64,000 nt of DNA, taken from positions 6,758,001 to 6,822,000 of the forward strand of contig NZ_WING01000001.1 of assembly GCF_009793335.1 (NCBI RefSeq), given 5' to 3'. Source of the DNA: Actinomadura sp. J1-007. GTDB lineage: Bacteria; Actinomycetota; Actinomycetes; Streptosporangiales; Streptosporangiaceae. Shown piece by piece: positions 26,926 through 35,520 of this stretch (its first letter is position 1; the number at the start of each line of letters is the position of its first letter). The notes beneath the pieces are model-generated. The model was not told the DNA's origin. It saw only the letters and a program-made list of their open reading frames with translations, and did not search any database. A program made the position numbers and the translations under genes.

Positions 26926-28014
26926 GCTGAAGAAGGGATCGCGAGACGCGTCGTCGTCGTCGGAACCGGGCTGATCGGCACCTCGATCGCCCTCGCCCTG
27001 CGCGAACGCGGCACCGAGGTGCTGCTCACCGACCGCGACGCCGCCGCGCTGCGGATGGCCGTCGAGCTGGGCGCAGGCGACGCGCTGCCCGAGGGCGCGA
27101 CCGCCGAGCCCGCCGACCTGGCGGTGCTGGCCGTTCCGCCCGCCGCCGTCGCCGTCACGCTGCTGGACGCCCAGAAGCGCGGCCTCGCGACCGCCTACAC
27201 CGACGTCGCCAGCGTCAAGGCCGTGCCGCTCGCGCAGGCGGCCGAGCTCGGCTGCGACCTCACCACGTTCGTCGCGGGGCACCCCCTCGCCGGGAGCGAA
27301 CGGTCCGGGCCCGCGGCGGCGCGGCCCGACCTGTTCCTCGGCCGTCCCTGGGCGCTGTGCCCGACGCCGGACGCCGCGCCCGAGGCCGTCGCGACCGTCA
27401 CCGGCCTCGCCCGCGCCTGCGGCGCCGAGCCCGTCGTGGTCGAGCCGGGCGAGCACGACCGGGCGGTCGCGCTCGTCTCGCACGCCCCGCACGTGGTGTC
27501 CGCGGCCGTCGCCGCCCGGCTGACCGGCGCCGACGACGTCGCGCTCGGCCTGTCCGGGCAGGGCGTCCGCGACGTCACCCGCATCGCCGCGAGCGACCCG
27601 CGGCTGTGGATCGGGATCCTGTCGGCCAACTCCGAGCCGGTCGCCGACGTCCTGGAGGCCGTCGCGACCGACCTCGCCGTCGCCGCGTCGCTGCTGCGCG
27701 ACGGCAGCGAGGAGGCCGCCGCGCACGTCGCCGACCTGCTGCTGCGCGGCAACGCGGGCCGTTCCCGCATCCCGGGCAAGCACGGCGGCGACCAGTCCGC
27801 CTACGCCGTCGTCCCCGTCGTCATCCCCGACCGGCCGGGCGAGCTGGCGATGATCTTCCAGGCGGCCGGGATCGCCGGGGTCAACATCGAGGACGTCACC
27901 ATCGAGCACTCGCCGGGCCGCCCGCTCGGCGTCCTGGAGCTCTCCGTCGAGCCCGAGGCGGCCGAACGGCTCGCCGCCGAGCTGCGCGCCCGCGGCTGGT
28001 CCGTCCCCGGCTGA
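26923..28014 (+). CDS. tyrA: Prephenate dehydrogenase
   Basis: A 363-residue NAD(P)-dependent enzyme of tyrosine synthesis. The Rossmann start VVVVGTGLIGTSIALALRERG, the catalytic-domain motif FVAGHPLAGSERSGP and VVVEPGEHDRAVALVSHAPHV are typical. A C-terminal ACT-like domain (VVPVVIPDRPGELAMIFQAAG) suggests feedback control by an aromatic amino acid. GTG 26923 lies directly after a TANNNT box. Confidence 0.92.
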   Translation: MAEEGIARRVVVVGTGLIGTSIALALRERGTEVLLTDRDAAALRMAVELGAGDALPEGATAEPADLAVLAVPPAAVAVTLLDAQKRGLATAYTDVASVKAVPLAQAAELGCDLTTFVAGHPLAGSERSGPAAARPDLFLGRPWALCPTPDAAPEAVATVTGLARACGAEPVVVEPGEHDRAVALVSHAPHVVSAAVAARLTGADDVALGLSGQGVRDVTRIAASDPRLWIGILSANSEPVADVLEAVATDLAVAASLLRDGSEEAAAHVADLLLRGNAGRSRIPGKHGGDQSAYAVVPVVIPDRPGELAMIFQAAGIAGVNIEDVTIEHSPGRPLGVLELSVEPEAAERLAAELRARGWSVPG

Positions 28015-28060
28015 GCCCACTCGACCGCTCCGACCCCCTCGGACCGGTTCGGCGGGCCCG

Positions 28061-28214
28061 GCCCGTTCGGGCCCGTTCGGCGGGTCGGGTCCCTCTCGGG
28101 CCCGTTCGGCAGGGTCCGGCCTCCCTTCGGGCCCGTTCGGCAGAGGCCGCCCCTTCGGGCCCGTTCGGCCGCTCCGGCCCCCTCGGCCCGTTCAACAGGG
28201 TCCGGCCCGTTCGG
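28061..28214. repeat. Interspersed repeat with core GCCCGTTCGG downstream of tyrA
   Basis: The core GCCCGTTCGG occurs at 28061, 28071, 28100, 28131, 28159 and 28205, with a diverged copy at 28186. Spacing is mostly 27-31 bp. It lies in the 518-bp gap between tyrA and cmk; the rest of this gap (28215-28532) is GC-rich without a gene. A TAATCT box at 28301-28306 is a weak candidate -10 for cmk. Confidence 0.65.
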
Positions 28215-28532
28215 CGGGGCCCGGCCCGGTCGGTGGGGGCGGGTGGGCTTCCGGGGTGGCGGGGCAGACGATCTTGGCCGTGGTGGTGGCCGGGGGCCGG
28301 TAATCTGGGCGGTTGGGGCTCGTTCGGGGGATCAGCACTGCTCGGGGCCGCCGCACGTCCGGCCGCCGGGCGCGGCACGGCCCTCGCGCGCCGCGCACCC
28401 CCGCGCCGGCGCACCGACCGCGCGATGCCCCCGGGCATCGGCCACGGGGTGTCGGCGCGCCGCCCGGAACGGTGCCGGCGGGCATCCACCACCGGTGCCC
28501 ACGGGCACCGAACATGCGAAAGGGACGCGATC

Positions 28533-29195
28533 GTGACGCTCGTCATCGCCATGGACGGCCCGTCCGGGTCCGGCAAGTCCAGCGCCTCCAAGGGCGTGGC
28601 CCGCGCCCTCGGGCTGCGCTACCTCGACACCGGCGCCATGTACCGGGCCATGACCTGGTGGATGCTGCGCGAGGGCGTCCCGGTGGGGGACGCCGAGGCG
28701 GTCGCGGCCCGCGCCGGCGACCCGGTGATCGTGTCCGGCACCGACCCCGACGCGCCGACGATCAGCGTGGACGGCGCCGACGTGTCCGAGCCGATCCGCA
28801 CCCGCGAGGTCACCAACGCGGTCAGCGCGGTCAGCTCCGTCCCGGCCGTCCGGGCGCGGCTGGTCGCGTTGCAGCGTGAGATCATGGCGGCGGGGGACAT
28901 CGTGGTCGAGGGCCGCGACATCGGCACGGTCGTCGCGCCCGAGGCCCCGGTCAAGGTCTACCTCACCGCCAGCGAGGAGATCCGCGCCGCGCGCCGCGCC
29001 AGGGACCTGGCCGCCGATCCCGCCGCCTCGGTGGCGGTGACCCAGGCCGAGCAGGCCCGCCGGGACCGGCTCGACTCCACCCGCAAGGCGTCCCCGCTGG
29101 TCAAGGCCGCGGACGCGCACGAGATCGACTCGACCGAGCTGAGCCTCGGCGAGGTCATCGAGGCGGTCGTCCGCCTCGCCAAAGAGACCGACTGA
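28533..29195 (+). CDS. cmk: Cytidylate kinase
   Basis: A 220-residue (d)CMP kinase. P-loop MDGPSGSGKSSASKGVA, CMP-binding YLDTGAMYRA, VEGRDIGTVVAPEAPVKVYLTAS and the lid RDRLDSTRKASPL are all present. GTG 28533 is preceded by AAAGGGA. The cmk-der pairing is conserved in many bacteria. Confidence 0.95.
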   Translation: MTLVIAMDGPSGSGKSSASKGVARALGLRYLDTGAMYRAMTWWMLREGVPVGDAEAVAARAGDPVIVSGTDPDAPTISVDGADVSEPIRTREVTNAVSAVSSVPAVRARLVALQREIMAAGDIVVEGRDIGTVVAPEAPVKVYLTASEEIRAARRARDLAADPAASVAVTQAEQARRDRLDSTRKASPLVKAADAHEIDSTELSLGEVIEAVVRLAKETD

Positions 29196-29297
29196 GCGTG
29201 CTGGAGGGGTGCGGCGCCGACTGGACCGGACGGCGGCGGAGGAGCGACGAGGCAGGGCGGCGCCGGACGGCGCCCCGGAAGCACGCGGGAAAAGACT

Positions 29298-30680
29298 GTG
29301 ACTGAATACGAGATCGAGACGTTCGAGGCGCCCGAGCAGGACGAGCACGAGCTCGCTCCGGCGCCGGTGGTGGCCGTGGTCGGCCGGCCCAACGTCGGCA
29401 AGTCGACGCTGGTCAACCGGATCCTCGGCCGCCGCGAGGCCGTCGTGGAGGACGTGCCGGGGGTGACCCGCGACCGCGTCGCCTACGAGGCGACGTGGAG
29501 CGGGCGGCGGTTCACCGTCGTGGACACCGGCGGCTGGCTGCCCGACGCGTCCGGGCTGGCCGCGGCGATCGCCGAGCAGGCGCGGCTGGCGGTGGAGCTG
29601 GCCGACGTGGTGATGTTCGTGGTCGACGCGACCGTCGGCGCGACCGACGTGGACGAGGCCGTGGTGGAGATCCTGCGCCGTTCGGGCAAGCCCGTCGTGC
29701 TCGTCGCCAACAAGGTGGACGACATCGGCGCCGAGTCCGACGCGGCGGCGCTGTGGTCGCTCGGCATCGGCGAGCCGCACGTGGTCAGCGCCCTGCACGG
29801 GCGGGGGAGCGGCGACCTGCTCGACGCGGTGCTGGAGGCGCTGCCCGAGGAGGCGCCCGCCGAGACGTTCGGCGAGGCGGGCGGCCCCCGCCGGATCGCG
29901 CTGCTCGGCCGTCCCAACGTCGGCAAGTCCAGCCTGCTCAACAAGCTCGCCGGGGAGAACCGCGCCGTCGTCGACGCGGTCGCCGGGACGACCCGCGACC
30001 CGGTGGACGAGGAGATCGAGCTCGGCGGCAAGGTGTGGCGGTTCATCGACACCGCCGGGATCCGCCGCCGGCACCGCGAGAACCAGGGCGCCGACTTCTA
30101 CGCGACGCTGCGCACCCAGTCGGCGCTCGAACGGGCCGAGGTCGCGGTCGTGCTGATCGACGCCGACGAGCCGCTCGCCGAGCAGGACCTGCGGATCGTC
30201 TCGATGGTGATCGACTCGGGCCGGGCCCTGGTCATCGCCTACAACAAGTGGGACCTGCTGGACGAGGAGCGCCGGCACTACCTGGAGCGCGAGATCGACC
30301 GGCAGCTCCACAACGCCCGCTGGGCGCCGCGGGTCAACATCTCGGCCCGTACCGGACGGCACGTGGACAAGCTCGTGCCGGGTCTGGAGACGGCCCTGGC
30401 GGGCTGGGGGCAGCGCGTCCCGACGTCCAAGCTCAACCAGTTCTTCGCCGACCTGGTCAACGCGCACCCGCACCCGGTGCGCGGCGGCAAGCAGCCGCGC
30501 GTGCTGTTCGCGACGCAGGCCGGCGTCCGCCCGCCGCGCTTCGTGCTGTTCACCTCGGGCTTCCTGGAGGAGGGCTACCGGCGCTTCATCGAGCGGCGGC
30601 TCCGCGAGGAGTTCGGGTTCGCGGGCACGCCCCTCGACATCACGATGAAGATCCGCGAAAAGCGCGGCAAGCGCAAATAA
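29298..30680 (+). CDS. der: Ribosome assembly GTPase Der (EngA)
   Basis: A 460-residue protein with two tandem GTPase domains and a C-terminal KH-like domain, needed for 50S assembly. The G1 motif GRPNVGKS occurs twice (VVGRPNVGKSTLVNRIL and LLGRPNVGKSSLLNKL), with DTGGW and DTAGI as G3 and NKVD and NKWD as G4. The C-terminus (LLFATQAGVRPPRFVLFTSG, IRGTPLDI-like end) is complete. It is followed by a strong terminator that closes the housekeeping run. Confidence 0.96.
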   Translation: MTEYEIETFEAPEQDEHELAPAPVVAVVGRPNVGKSTLVNRILGRREAVVEDVPGVTRDRVAYEATWSGRRFTVVDTGGWLPDASGLAAAIAEQARLAVELADVVMFVVDATVGATDVDEAVVEILRRSGKPVVLVANKVDDIGAESDAAALWSLGIGEPHVVSALHGRGSGDLLDAVLEALPEEAPAETFGEAGGPRRIALLGRPNVGKSSLLNKLAGENRAVVDAVAGTTRDPVDEEIELGGKVWRFIDTAGIRRRHRENQGADFYATLRTQSALERAEVAVVLIDADEPLAEQDLRIVSMVIDSGRALVIAYNKWDLLDEERRHYLEREIDRQLHNARWAPRVNISARTGRHVDKLVPGLETALAGWGQRVPTSKLNQFFADLVNAHPHPVRGGKQPRVLFATQAGVRPPRFVLFTSGFLEEGYRRFIERRLREEFGFAGTPLDITMKIREKRGKRK

Positions 30681-30689
30681 CCGCGCCAT

Positions 30690-30720
30690 GGCCCGCCGGG
30701 AGACCTTTCCCCGGCGGGCC
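30690..30720 (+). terminator. Strong hairpin terminator after der
   Basis: GGCCCGCCGGG (30690-30700) and CCCGGCGGGCC (30710-30720) form a perfect 11-bp stem with a 9-nt loop, 9 nt after the stop codon. Confidence 0.85.
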
Positions 30721-30754
30721 GCGGCGTGTCAGGATGCACATCACGGCCGCCGAT

Positions 30755-30802
30755 GTAAGCTGACGCTTACTCGTTGACCGAGCAACGGGTGTGTGGTCTA
30801 GT
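30755..30802 (+). promoter_or_regulatory. Promoter TTGACC-N17-TCTAGT overlapped by two inverted repeats
   Basis: TTGACC (30774-30779) and TCTAGT (30797-30802) are 17 nt apart. GTAAGC-TGAC-GCTTAC (30755-30770) lies just upstream. CGTTG-N6-CAACG (30772-30787) covers the -35 and part of the spacer. The layout is that of a repressible promoter for the small membrane protein 50 bp downstream. Confidence 0.5.
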
Positions 30803-30851
30803 TCTGGTGGGCGGATTTCCGGACGTCAGGGCGCGGGTCGAGGGGTGCGAC

Positions 30852-31055
30852 GTGAAGCTCTTGGTGCTCATCTCCGCAGCGTTGGTCTGCCTGGCGCTCG
30901 CGTTCGTGTGGCGCGAGCCGTGGCTCGGCGGCATCGGCCTGCTGATCGCGTTCGTCGCGATGTTCACCGACCGCGACGACGTCCGCCTCGATGACGAGAA
31001 GGGCAGCTACGAGACCACCAAGTCGGTCCGCAACATGCGCGGCCGCAACCGCTGA
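30852..31055 (+). CDS. Small membrane protein, unknown function
   Basis: A 67-residue protein from GTG 30852 (GAGGGG upstream). Two closely spaced hydrophobic segments (LLVLISAALVCLALAFVW and WLGGIGLLIAFVAMF) are followed by a short charged cytoplasmic tail ending RNMRGRNR. I do not recognise a family. It has its own promoter with operator-like repeats and ends at a bidirectional terminator. Confidence 0.7.
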   Translation: MKLLVLISAALVCLALAFVWREPWLGGIGLLIAFVAMFTDRDDVRLDDEKGSYETTKSVRNMRGRNR

Positions 31056-31083
31056 CCCTCGTCCCTCCCCGGTCGCGACGGCG

Positions 31084-31111
31084 ACGGCCACCGGCTCGCG
31101 CCGGTGGCCGT
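31084..31111. terminator. Bidirectional 12-bp-stem terminator
   Basis: ACGGCCACCGGC and its complement are separated by TCGC. It lies between the converging small membrane protein gene and the 231-residue membrane protein gene. Confidence 0.85.
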
Positions 31112-31150
31112 GCTCGTTCGGCCGGGTGCCGTCCTTGTGTGTGAGTGCTG

Positions 31151-31846
31151 TCAGCCGTGCGGGCGTTCGCCCGGTTCCGGTGCCACGCGCTGGTCCGGCG
31201 GGGCCGGGTCGGGCGGGGCCTGCCGCGGCACCGCCGGAGCGGGGCCCCCGGCGTGGCGGCCGGCCTGGGCGTCGCGGCCGTACCGGCCCTGCGTCGGCGC
31301 GATGGGCTGCGTCGTGCCCGCGCCGCCGGGCCGTCCGGTCCACGCGGGCCCCTCGGCCTCCTCGGCCGCCGCCGCCCGCGCGGCGTCGGCCTCGCGCACG
31401 CCGACCACCGCGAAGCGGCCGAGCGCGACCGCGGCGAGGAACACCGCGACGACGCCGAGGGCGGTGAACCCCGCGAGCTGCTCGGCCACGCGGTGTCCCT
31501 CCTCGGTGCCGAGCGGCGCGCCGACGCCGTCCACGTCCCACAGCGTCGCGACGGTCGGTCCGACCGCGAACCAGCCGCCGCCGAGGACGGCCAGCCACGC
31601 GCCCGCCATCGCGAACGCCCGGTTGGCGGCCAGCAGCACGATCAGTCCGCCGAGCCCGACCGCGACCGCGGGCGCGACGCTGAGCTGGAGCCGGTCGGTG
31701 TCGTAGACCCACGTCTCGTCGGGGGCGAAGCCGAAGTCCAGGTACGGGCCGACGAACGGCAGCAGCCCGCCCCACAATCCCAGAAGCACCAGCAGGACTC
31801 CGCTGAGGACGCCCCTGGTGCGCGGTACTCGCATGGTCCCAGTCAT
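31151..31846 (-). CDS. Four-helix membrane protein with Pro-rich cytoplasmic tail
   Basis: A 231-residue hypothetical protein. Hydrophobic segments are seen at about residues 12-32, 53-73, 77-97 and 125-146, with the loop DFGFAPDETWVYDTDRLQLS between the first two. The C-terminal 75 residues are Ala/Pro/Gly-rich and polar. No family recognised. It lies downstream of, and in the same direction as, the lipase-like gene, 104 nt away. Confidence 0.65.
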   Translation of the reverse strand: MTGTMRVPRTRGVLSGVLLVLLGLWGGLLPFVGPYLDFGFAPDETWVYDTDRLQLSVAPAVAVGLGGLIVLLAANRAFAMAGAWLAVLGGGWFAVGPTVATLWDVDGVGAPLGTEEGHRVAEQLAGFTALGVVAVFLAAVALGRFAVVGVREADAARAAAAEEAEGPAWTGRPGGAGTTQPIAPTQGRYGRDAQAGRHAGGPAPAVPRQAPPDPAPPDQRVAPEPGERPHG

Positions 31847-31950
31847 GATCGCTCCTCCTGACCGGGTGGTAGGTCCGTGCCCACCCCTTTACCCGGCGCG
31901 GATCGCTCCAAGCACGCTGCCCGGGGACCTGCGGATACCCGGCCGCGCCC

Positions 31951-32982
31951 CTACGCGGACGCGGCGTCCGCGCGCGGAGCGGGCGGAGCGGAGGGCGTCG
32001 AGCGGCTCGTCCCGTAGGCCGTCCGGACGAACGAGCCGAGATCGGCGATCGCGGCGCGCGACTCGGGGAGCAGCGGCCCGAACATCTGGAACACGTGCAC
32101 CTGCCGGTCCCAGACCTGGAACGTCGTCGGCACGCCGGCCTCGGCGAGGCGCCGCGCCATCAGCTCCGAGTCGCAGTAGAGCAGTTCGGTCGAGCCCGCC
32201 GTGAGCAGCACCGGCGGCAGCCCGGCGAGGTCGGCGCGGATCGGCGAGACGGACGGGTCGGCGAGGTCCAGGTGGCTGAGGAAGCCCTCGACGAGCCGTT
32301 CCAGCAGGGCGCCGGGCGCGGACGGGTCGAGCTTCATGTTGGCGTGCGCGAGCTTGGAGGTCAGGTCCATGTCGAGCATGGGGGAGATGGCGACGAGGGC
32401 GGCGGGCATGGGCAGCCCCTCGTCGCGGGCGCGCAGCGCGGTGGAGAACGTGAGGTGCCCGCCGGCCGAGTCGCCCATCACCACGACGTCGCTCGCCCGG
32501 ACGCCGCGTTCCTCCAGCAGCCAGCGGTAGGCGGCGACGCAGTCGTCCACCTCGCGCTCGAACGGCACGGCCGGGATCATCCGGTAGTCGACCGACAGCG
32601 CGGGCACGCCGGACGCGGCGCTGAACCGCGACACCATCCGCCGGTGCGTGTTGAGGCCGCAGCAGATCCAGCCGCCGCCGTGCAGGTAGAGGATCACCCG
32701 GTCGCGGCCGCGGCCGACGCCGGGCCCGTGCACCCACTCCGCGCCGAACCCGTCGAACCGCACCGGCTCGCAGTGCGTGCCCTTCGGCGGGCGGGCCCGT
32801 CCGGCGAGACGGTCGAGAGACGCGGCGCGGCGCAGCGCCCGCTCGTCGATCGGGAGCTTGGCGACCCTGGTCAGCCCCGGCCTGAGCAGGCCGCGGACGC
32901 CCGAGGAGACCGCCCTTGAGCGCAGGCTCGCCGTCCCGCGTCGTTCGATCACCAGTGTCGTCGGCTGTGCTGCTCCGGGCAC
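31951..32982 (-). CDS. Alpha/beta hydrolase, hormone-sensitive-lipase (HSL) family esterase
   Basis: A 343-residue esterase from GTG 32982 with GGAGG upstream. HGGGW (oxyanion), VVVMGDSAGGHL (nucleophile Ser), and a distal Asp/His pair (CDSELMARRL, DRQVHVFQMF) are those of the HSL family, which hydrolyses short acyl esters. No signal peptide is evident. The gene is divergent from the molybdate sensor gene with 180 bp between. Confidence 0.88.
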   Translation of the reverse strand: MPGAAQPTTLVIERRGTASLRSRAVSSGVRGLLRPGLTRVAKLPIDERALRRAASLDRLAGRARPPKGTHCEPVRFDGFGAEWVHGPGVGRGRDRVILYLHGGGWICCGLNTHRRMVSRFSAASGVPALSVDYRMIPAVPFEREVDDCVAAYRWLLEERGVRASDVVVMGDSAGGHLTFSTALRARDEGLPMPAALVAISPMLDMDLTSKLAHANMKLDPSAPGALLERLVEGFLSHLDLADPSVSPIRADLAGLPPVLLTAGSTELLYCDSELMARRLAEAGVPTTFQVWDRQVHVFQMFGPLLPESRAAIADLGSFVRTAYGTSRSTPSAPPAPRADAASA

Positions 32983-33149
32983 GGGGCCTCCTCGTCGCGG
33001 GTCGTCCCTTCGATGGTGGCACCGCGGGGGCCGATCGGGGAAGACCGAATCCGAATCTCGTTCTATTGGAGCATCTGCCAGGCTTTCGGGCCCGTACAGC
33101 TTGCAAACAGTGGAGAGTCGCCCAGGTGTGGCTGGCATCTGCGAGGGTC

Positions 33150-33165
33150 TAGGCTGTGCCGCGTG
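33150..33165 (+). promoter_or_regulatory. Possible leaderless promoter of the HTH-Mop gene: TAGGCT-N7-GTG
   Basis: TAGGCT at 33150-33155 precedes GTG 33163 by 7 nt, with no ribosome site. The same hexamer precedes tyrA. Confidence 0.45.
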
Positions 33166-33600
33166 ACGACGTTCAGGATCAGCGAGGCCGCCGGGCTGCT
33201 CGGGGTCAGCGCCGACACCGTCCGCCGGTGGGTGGACGGCGGCCGGCTCCCCGCGTCGCGCGACGCGCACGGCCACCGGCTCGTTCCGGGGGCCGAGCTC
33301 GCCGCGTTCGTGCGCGACCAGGCCCGGCAGGGCGCGGCGGGCGGCGGCGCGGGGACGGGCCCGGGATCGGGCGAGCCGGGCGAACGGTTCTCGTCCGCCC
33401 GCAACCGGATGCGCGGGATCGTCACCGACGTCGTCCGCGACGGCGTGATGGCCCAGGTCGAGATCCAGGCCGGGCCGTTCCGGGTCGTCTCCCTGATGAG
33501 CCGCGAGGCCGCCGACGAGCTCGGCCTGGAGGTCGGCGTGGTCGCCGACGCCGTCGTGAAGTCCACCAACGTCGTGGTCGAAGTGACCGACCCGGGCTGA
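33163..33600 (+). CDS. Helix-turn-helix protein with single Mop (molybdate-binding) domain
   Basis: A 145-residue protein. The N-terminus FRISEAAGLLGVSADTVRRW is a MerR/excisionase-type HTH with the wing GHRLVPGAELAAF. After a Gly-rich linker (residues 60-78) comes one Mop/TOBE unit (SARNRMRGIVTDVVRDGVMA, then VVKSTNVVVEV). Single Mop units oligomerise to bind molybdate or tungstate. As it stands first in the mod operon, it is probably a molybdate-responsive regulator or store. It is not homologous in architecture to ModE, which has a LysR-type HTH. Confidence 0.85.
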   Translation: MTTFRISEAAGLLGVSADTVRRWVDGGRLPASRDAHGHRLVPGAELAAFVRDQARQGAAGGGAGTGPGSGEPGERFSSARNRMRGIVTDVVRDGVMAQVEIQAGPFRVVSLMSREAADELGLEVGVVADAVVKSTNVVVEVTDPG

Positions 33601-33609
33601 AGGAGAACC

Positions 33610-34458
33610 GTGTCCCACCAGATGGCCGGGCGGAGCCCCGGCGGCCCCGGCGGTCCCGGCGTCCGCGCCGTCCGCGCCCGGCTTCCGCGCCGCGCGTCGG
33701 CGGCGGCCGCCCTTTCCCTGCTGCTCGCCGCCGGGTGCGGCGACACCGGCGACGGCGGGTCCGGCGGCTCGGGGAGCGGGTCCGGCGGGACGCTCACCGT
33801 CTTCGCCGCCGCCTCGCTGACCGAGTCGTTCACCGCGCTCGGCAAGAGCTTCGAGAGTTCCCACGCGGGGGTGAAGGTCAGGTTCAACTTCGGCGGCAGC
33901 TCCACGCTCGCTCAGCAGATCGCGCAGGGCGCCCCGGCGGACGTGTTCGCCGCCGCGAGCCCGGCCACGATGAAGCCCGTCTCGGACGGCGGGGACGCGG
34001 CGGGCCCGCCCCGGGTCTTCGCGCGCAACCGCCTCGTCATCGCCGTTCCGAAGGACGACCCCGGCAAGGTGAAGGCGGTCTCCGACCTCTCGCGTCCCGG
34101 CCTGAAGGTCGTGCTGTGCGCGGAGCGGGTCCCGTGCGGCGCCGCCGCCGAGACGGCCCTCGCCGCCGCCGGCGTCAAGGTCGCCCCCGCCTCGCGCGAG
34201 CAGGACGTCAAGGCGGTGCTGACCAAGGTCCGGCTCGGCGAGGCCGACGCCGGACTCGTCTACCGCAGCGACGCGAGGTCGGCGTCCCCGCAGGTCAAGG
34301 GCATCGAGTTCGCCGAGTCGGCGAAGGCGGTCAACGACTACCCGATCACCGTCCTGAAGAAGGCCCCGAAGGCCGCGCTCGCCGGCGAGTTCGTCAAGCT
34401 GGTCCTGTCGCCCCAGGGCAGAACCGCCCTGACCGGCGCCGGATTCGAGACCCCATGA
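33610..34458 (+). CDS. modA: Molybdate ABC transporter substrate-binding lipoprotein
   Basis: A 282-residue lipoprotein with an Arg-rich n-region and a lipobox LLLAAGC. The oxyanion-binding domain has LTVFAAASLTESF, FNFGGSSTLAQQI, GAPADVFAAA and ADAGLVYRSDA, typical of ModA. GTG 33610 follows AAGGAG and is 9 nt after the regulator gene, so both are on one transcript. Confidence 0.93.
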   Translation: MSHQMAGRSPGGPGGPGVRAVRARLPRRASAAAALSLLLAAGCGDTGDGGSGGSGSGSGGTLTVFAAASLTESFTALGKSFESSHAGVKVRFNFGGSSTLAQQIAQGAPADVFAAASPATMKPVSDGGDAAGPPRVFARNRLVIAVPKDDPGKVKAVSDLSRPGLKVVLCAERVPCGAAAETALAAAGVKVAPASREQDVKAVLTKVRLGEADAGLVYRSDARSASPQVKGIEFAESAKAVNDYPITVLKKAPKAALAGEFVKLVLSPQGRTALTGAGFETP

Positions 34459-34523
34459 CCGAGCGACCCCGCCGCCCCCACGATGCGCGCTCGGCGCCGG
34501 CGGCCCCCGTGGCGGAACGGCCC

Positions 34524-34618
34524 GGGGCCGCGCAGTGTTCGGGGCCGCGAGGTGCTTGGTGGCGCGAGGAGTCCGGGGCCGCGGGGTGTCCAGAGCCGCA
34601 GGGTGTTCCGGGGCCGCG
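34524..34618. repeat. GGGGCCGCG repeat between modA and modB
   Basis: GGGGCCGCG occurs at 34524, 34541, 34575 and 34610, alternating with GTGTTC/GAGTCC words. It fills most of the 243-nt modA-modB gap, in which I see no gene. Confidence 0.6.
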
Positions 34619-34701
34619 GGGAGTCCGGGGGTGTTCGGGGGCGTGAGGTGGTCGGGGAGGGGGAGGGGCGGTGACGGGAGGAAAGGCGTGTTGAGGCGGG
34701 G

Positions 34702-35520
34702 GTGCCGGGCGGGAGGGCGGCGCCCACGGTTGAGCGGGGGCTTGGGCGGGCGCCTTGGATGCTTGTGGCGCCTGCGCTCGTGGGGCTGGCGTTCCTTGTG
34801 CTGCCGCTTGTCGGGCTGCTCGTGCGGGCGCCGTGGTCGACGCTCGGGACGCGGCTCGGGGAGCCGCAGGTGCTGGAGGCACTACGGCTCTCGCTGGTCA
34901 GCGCGACGCTCGCGACGGGGCTGTGCCTGCTGCTCGGGGTGCCGCTCGCGTGGCTGCTCGCGCGCGTGCCGTTCCCCGGGGCCCGGCTGGTCCGCGCGCT
35001 CGTGACCGTTCCGCTCGTGCTGCCGCCGGTGGTCGGCGGCGTCGCGCTGCTGCTGGTGCTCGGCCGCAAGGGCCTGGTCGGCGGGTGGCTCGACGCGGCG
35101 TTCGGGATCACGCTGCCGTTCACCACGGCCGGGGTCGTGCTCGCCGAGACGTTCGTCGCGATGCCGTTCCTGGTGATCAGCGTGGAGGGCGCGCTGCGCG
35201 CCGCCGACCTGCGCTACGAGGAGGCCGCCGCGACCCTCGGGGCCACCCGCTGGACGGCGTTCCGGCGCGTCACCCTCCCGCTCGTCGCGCCCGGGGTCGC
35301 GGCCGGGGCGATCCTGTGCTGGGCGCGGGCGCTCGGCGAGTTCGGCGCGACGATCACGTTCGCGGGCAACTTCCCGGGCCGCACGCAGACCATGCCGCTG
35401 GCCGTCTACCTGGCCCTGGAGACCGACCCGCAGGCGGCGATCGTGCTGAGCCTCGTGCTGCTCGCGGTGTCCGTCGCCGTCCTCGCCGCCCTCCGCGACC
35501 GCTGGGTGAACGCCACGTGA
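34702..35520 (+). CDS. modB: Molybdate ABC transporter permease
   Basis: A 272-residue permease with six predicted hydrophobic segments. The EAA loop RYEEAAATLGATRWTAFRRV and ARALGEFGATITFAGN are the ModB signatures. GTG 34702 is chosen as the first start before the first membrane segment. It overlaps modC by 4 nt. Confidence 0.92.
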   Translation: MPGGRAAPTVERGLGRAPWMLVAPALVGLAFLVLPLVGLLVRAPWSTLGTRLGEPQVLEALRLSLVSATLATGLCLLLGVPLAWLLARVPFPGARLVRALVTVPLVLPPVVGGVALLLVLGRKGLVGGWLDAAFGITLPFTTAGVVLAETFVAMPFLVISVEGALRAADLRYEEAAATLGATRWTAFRRVTLPLVAPGVAAGAILCWARALGEFGATITFAGNFPGRTQTMPLAVYLALETDPQAAIVLSLVLLAVSVAVLAALRDRWVNAT

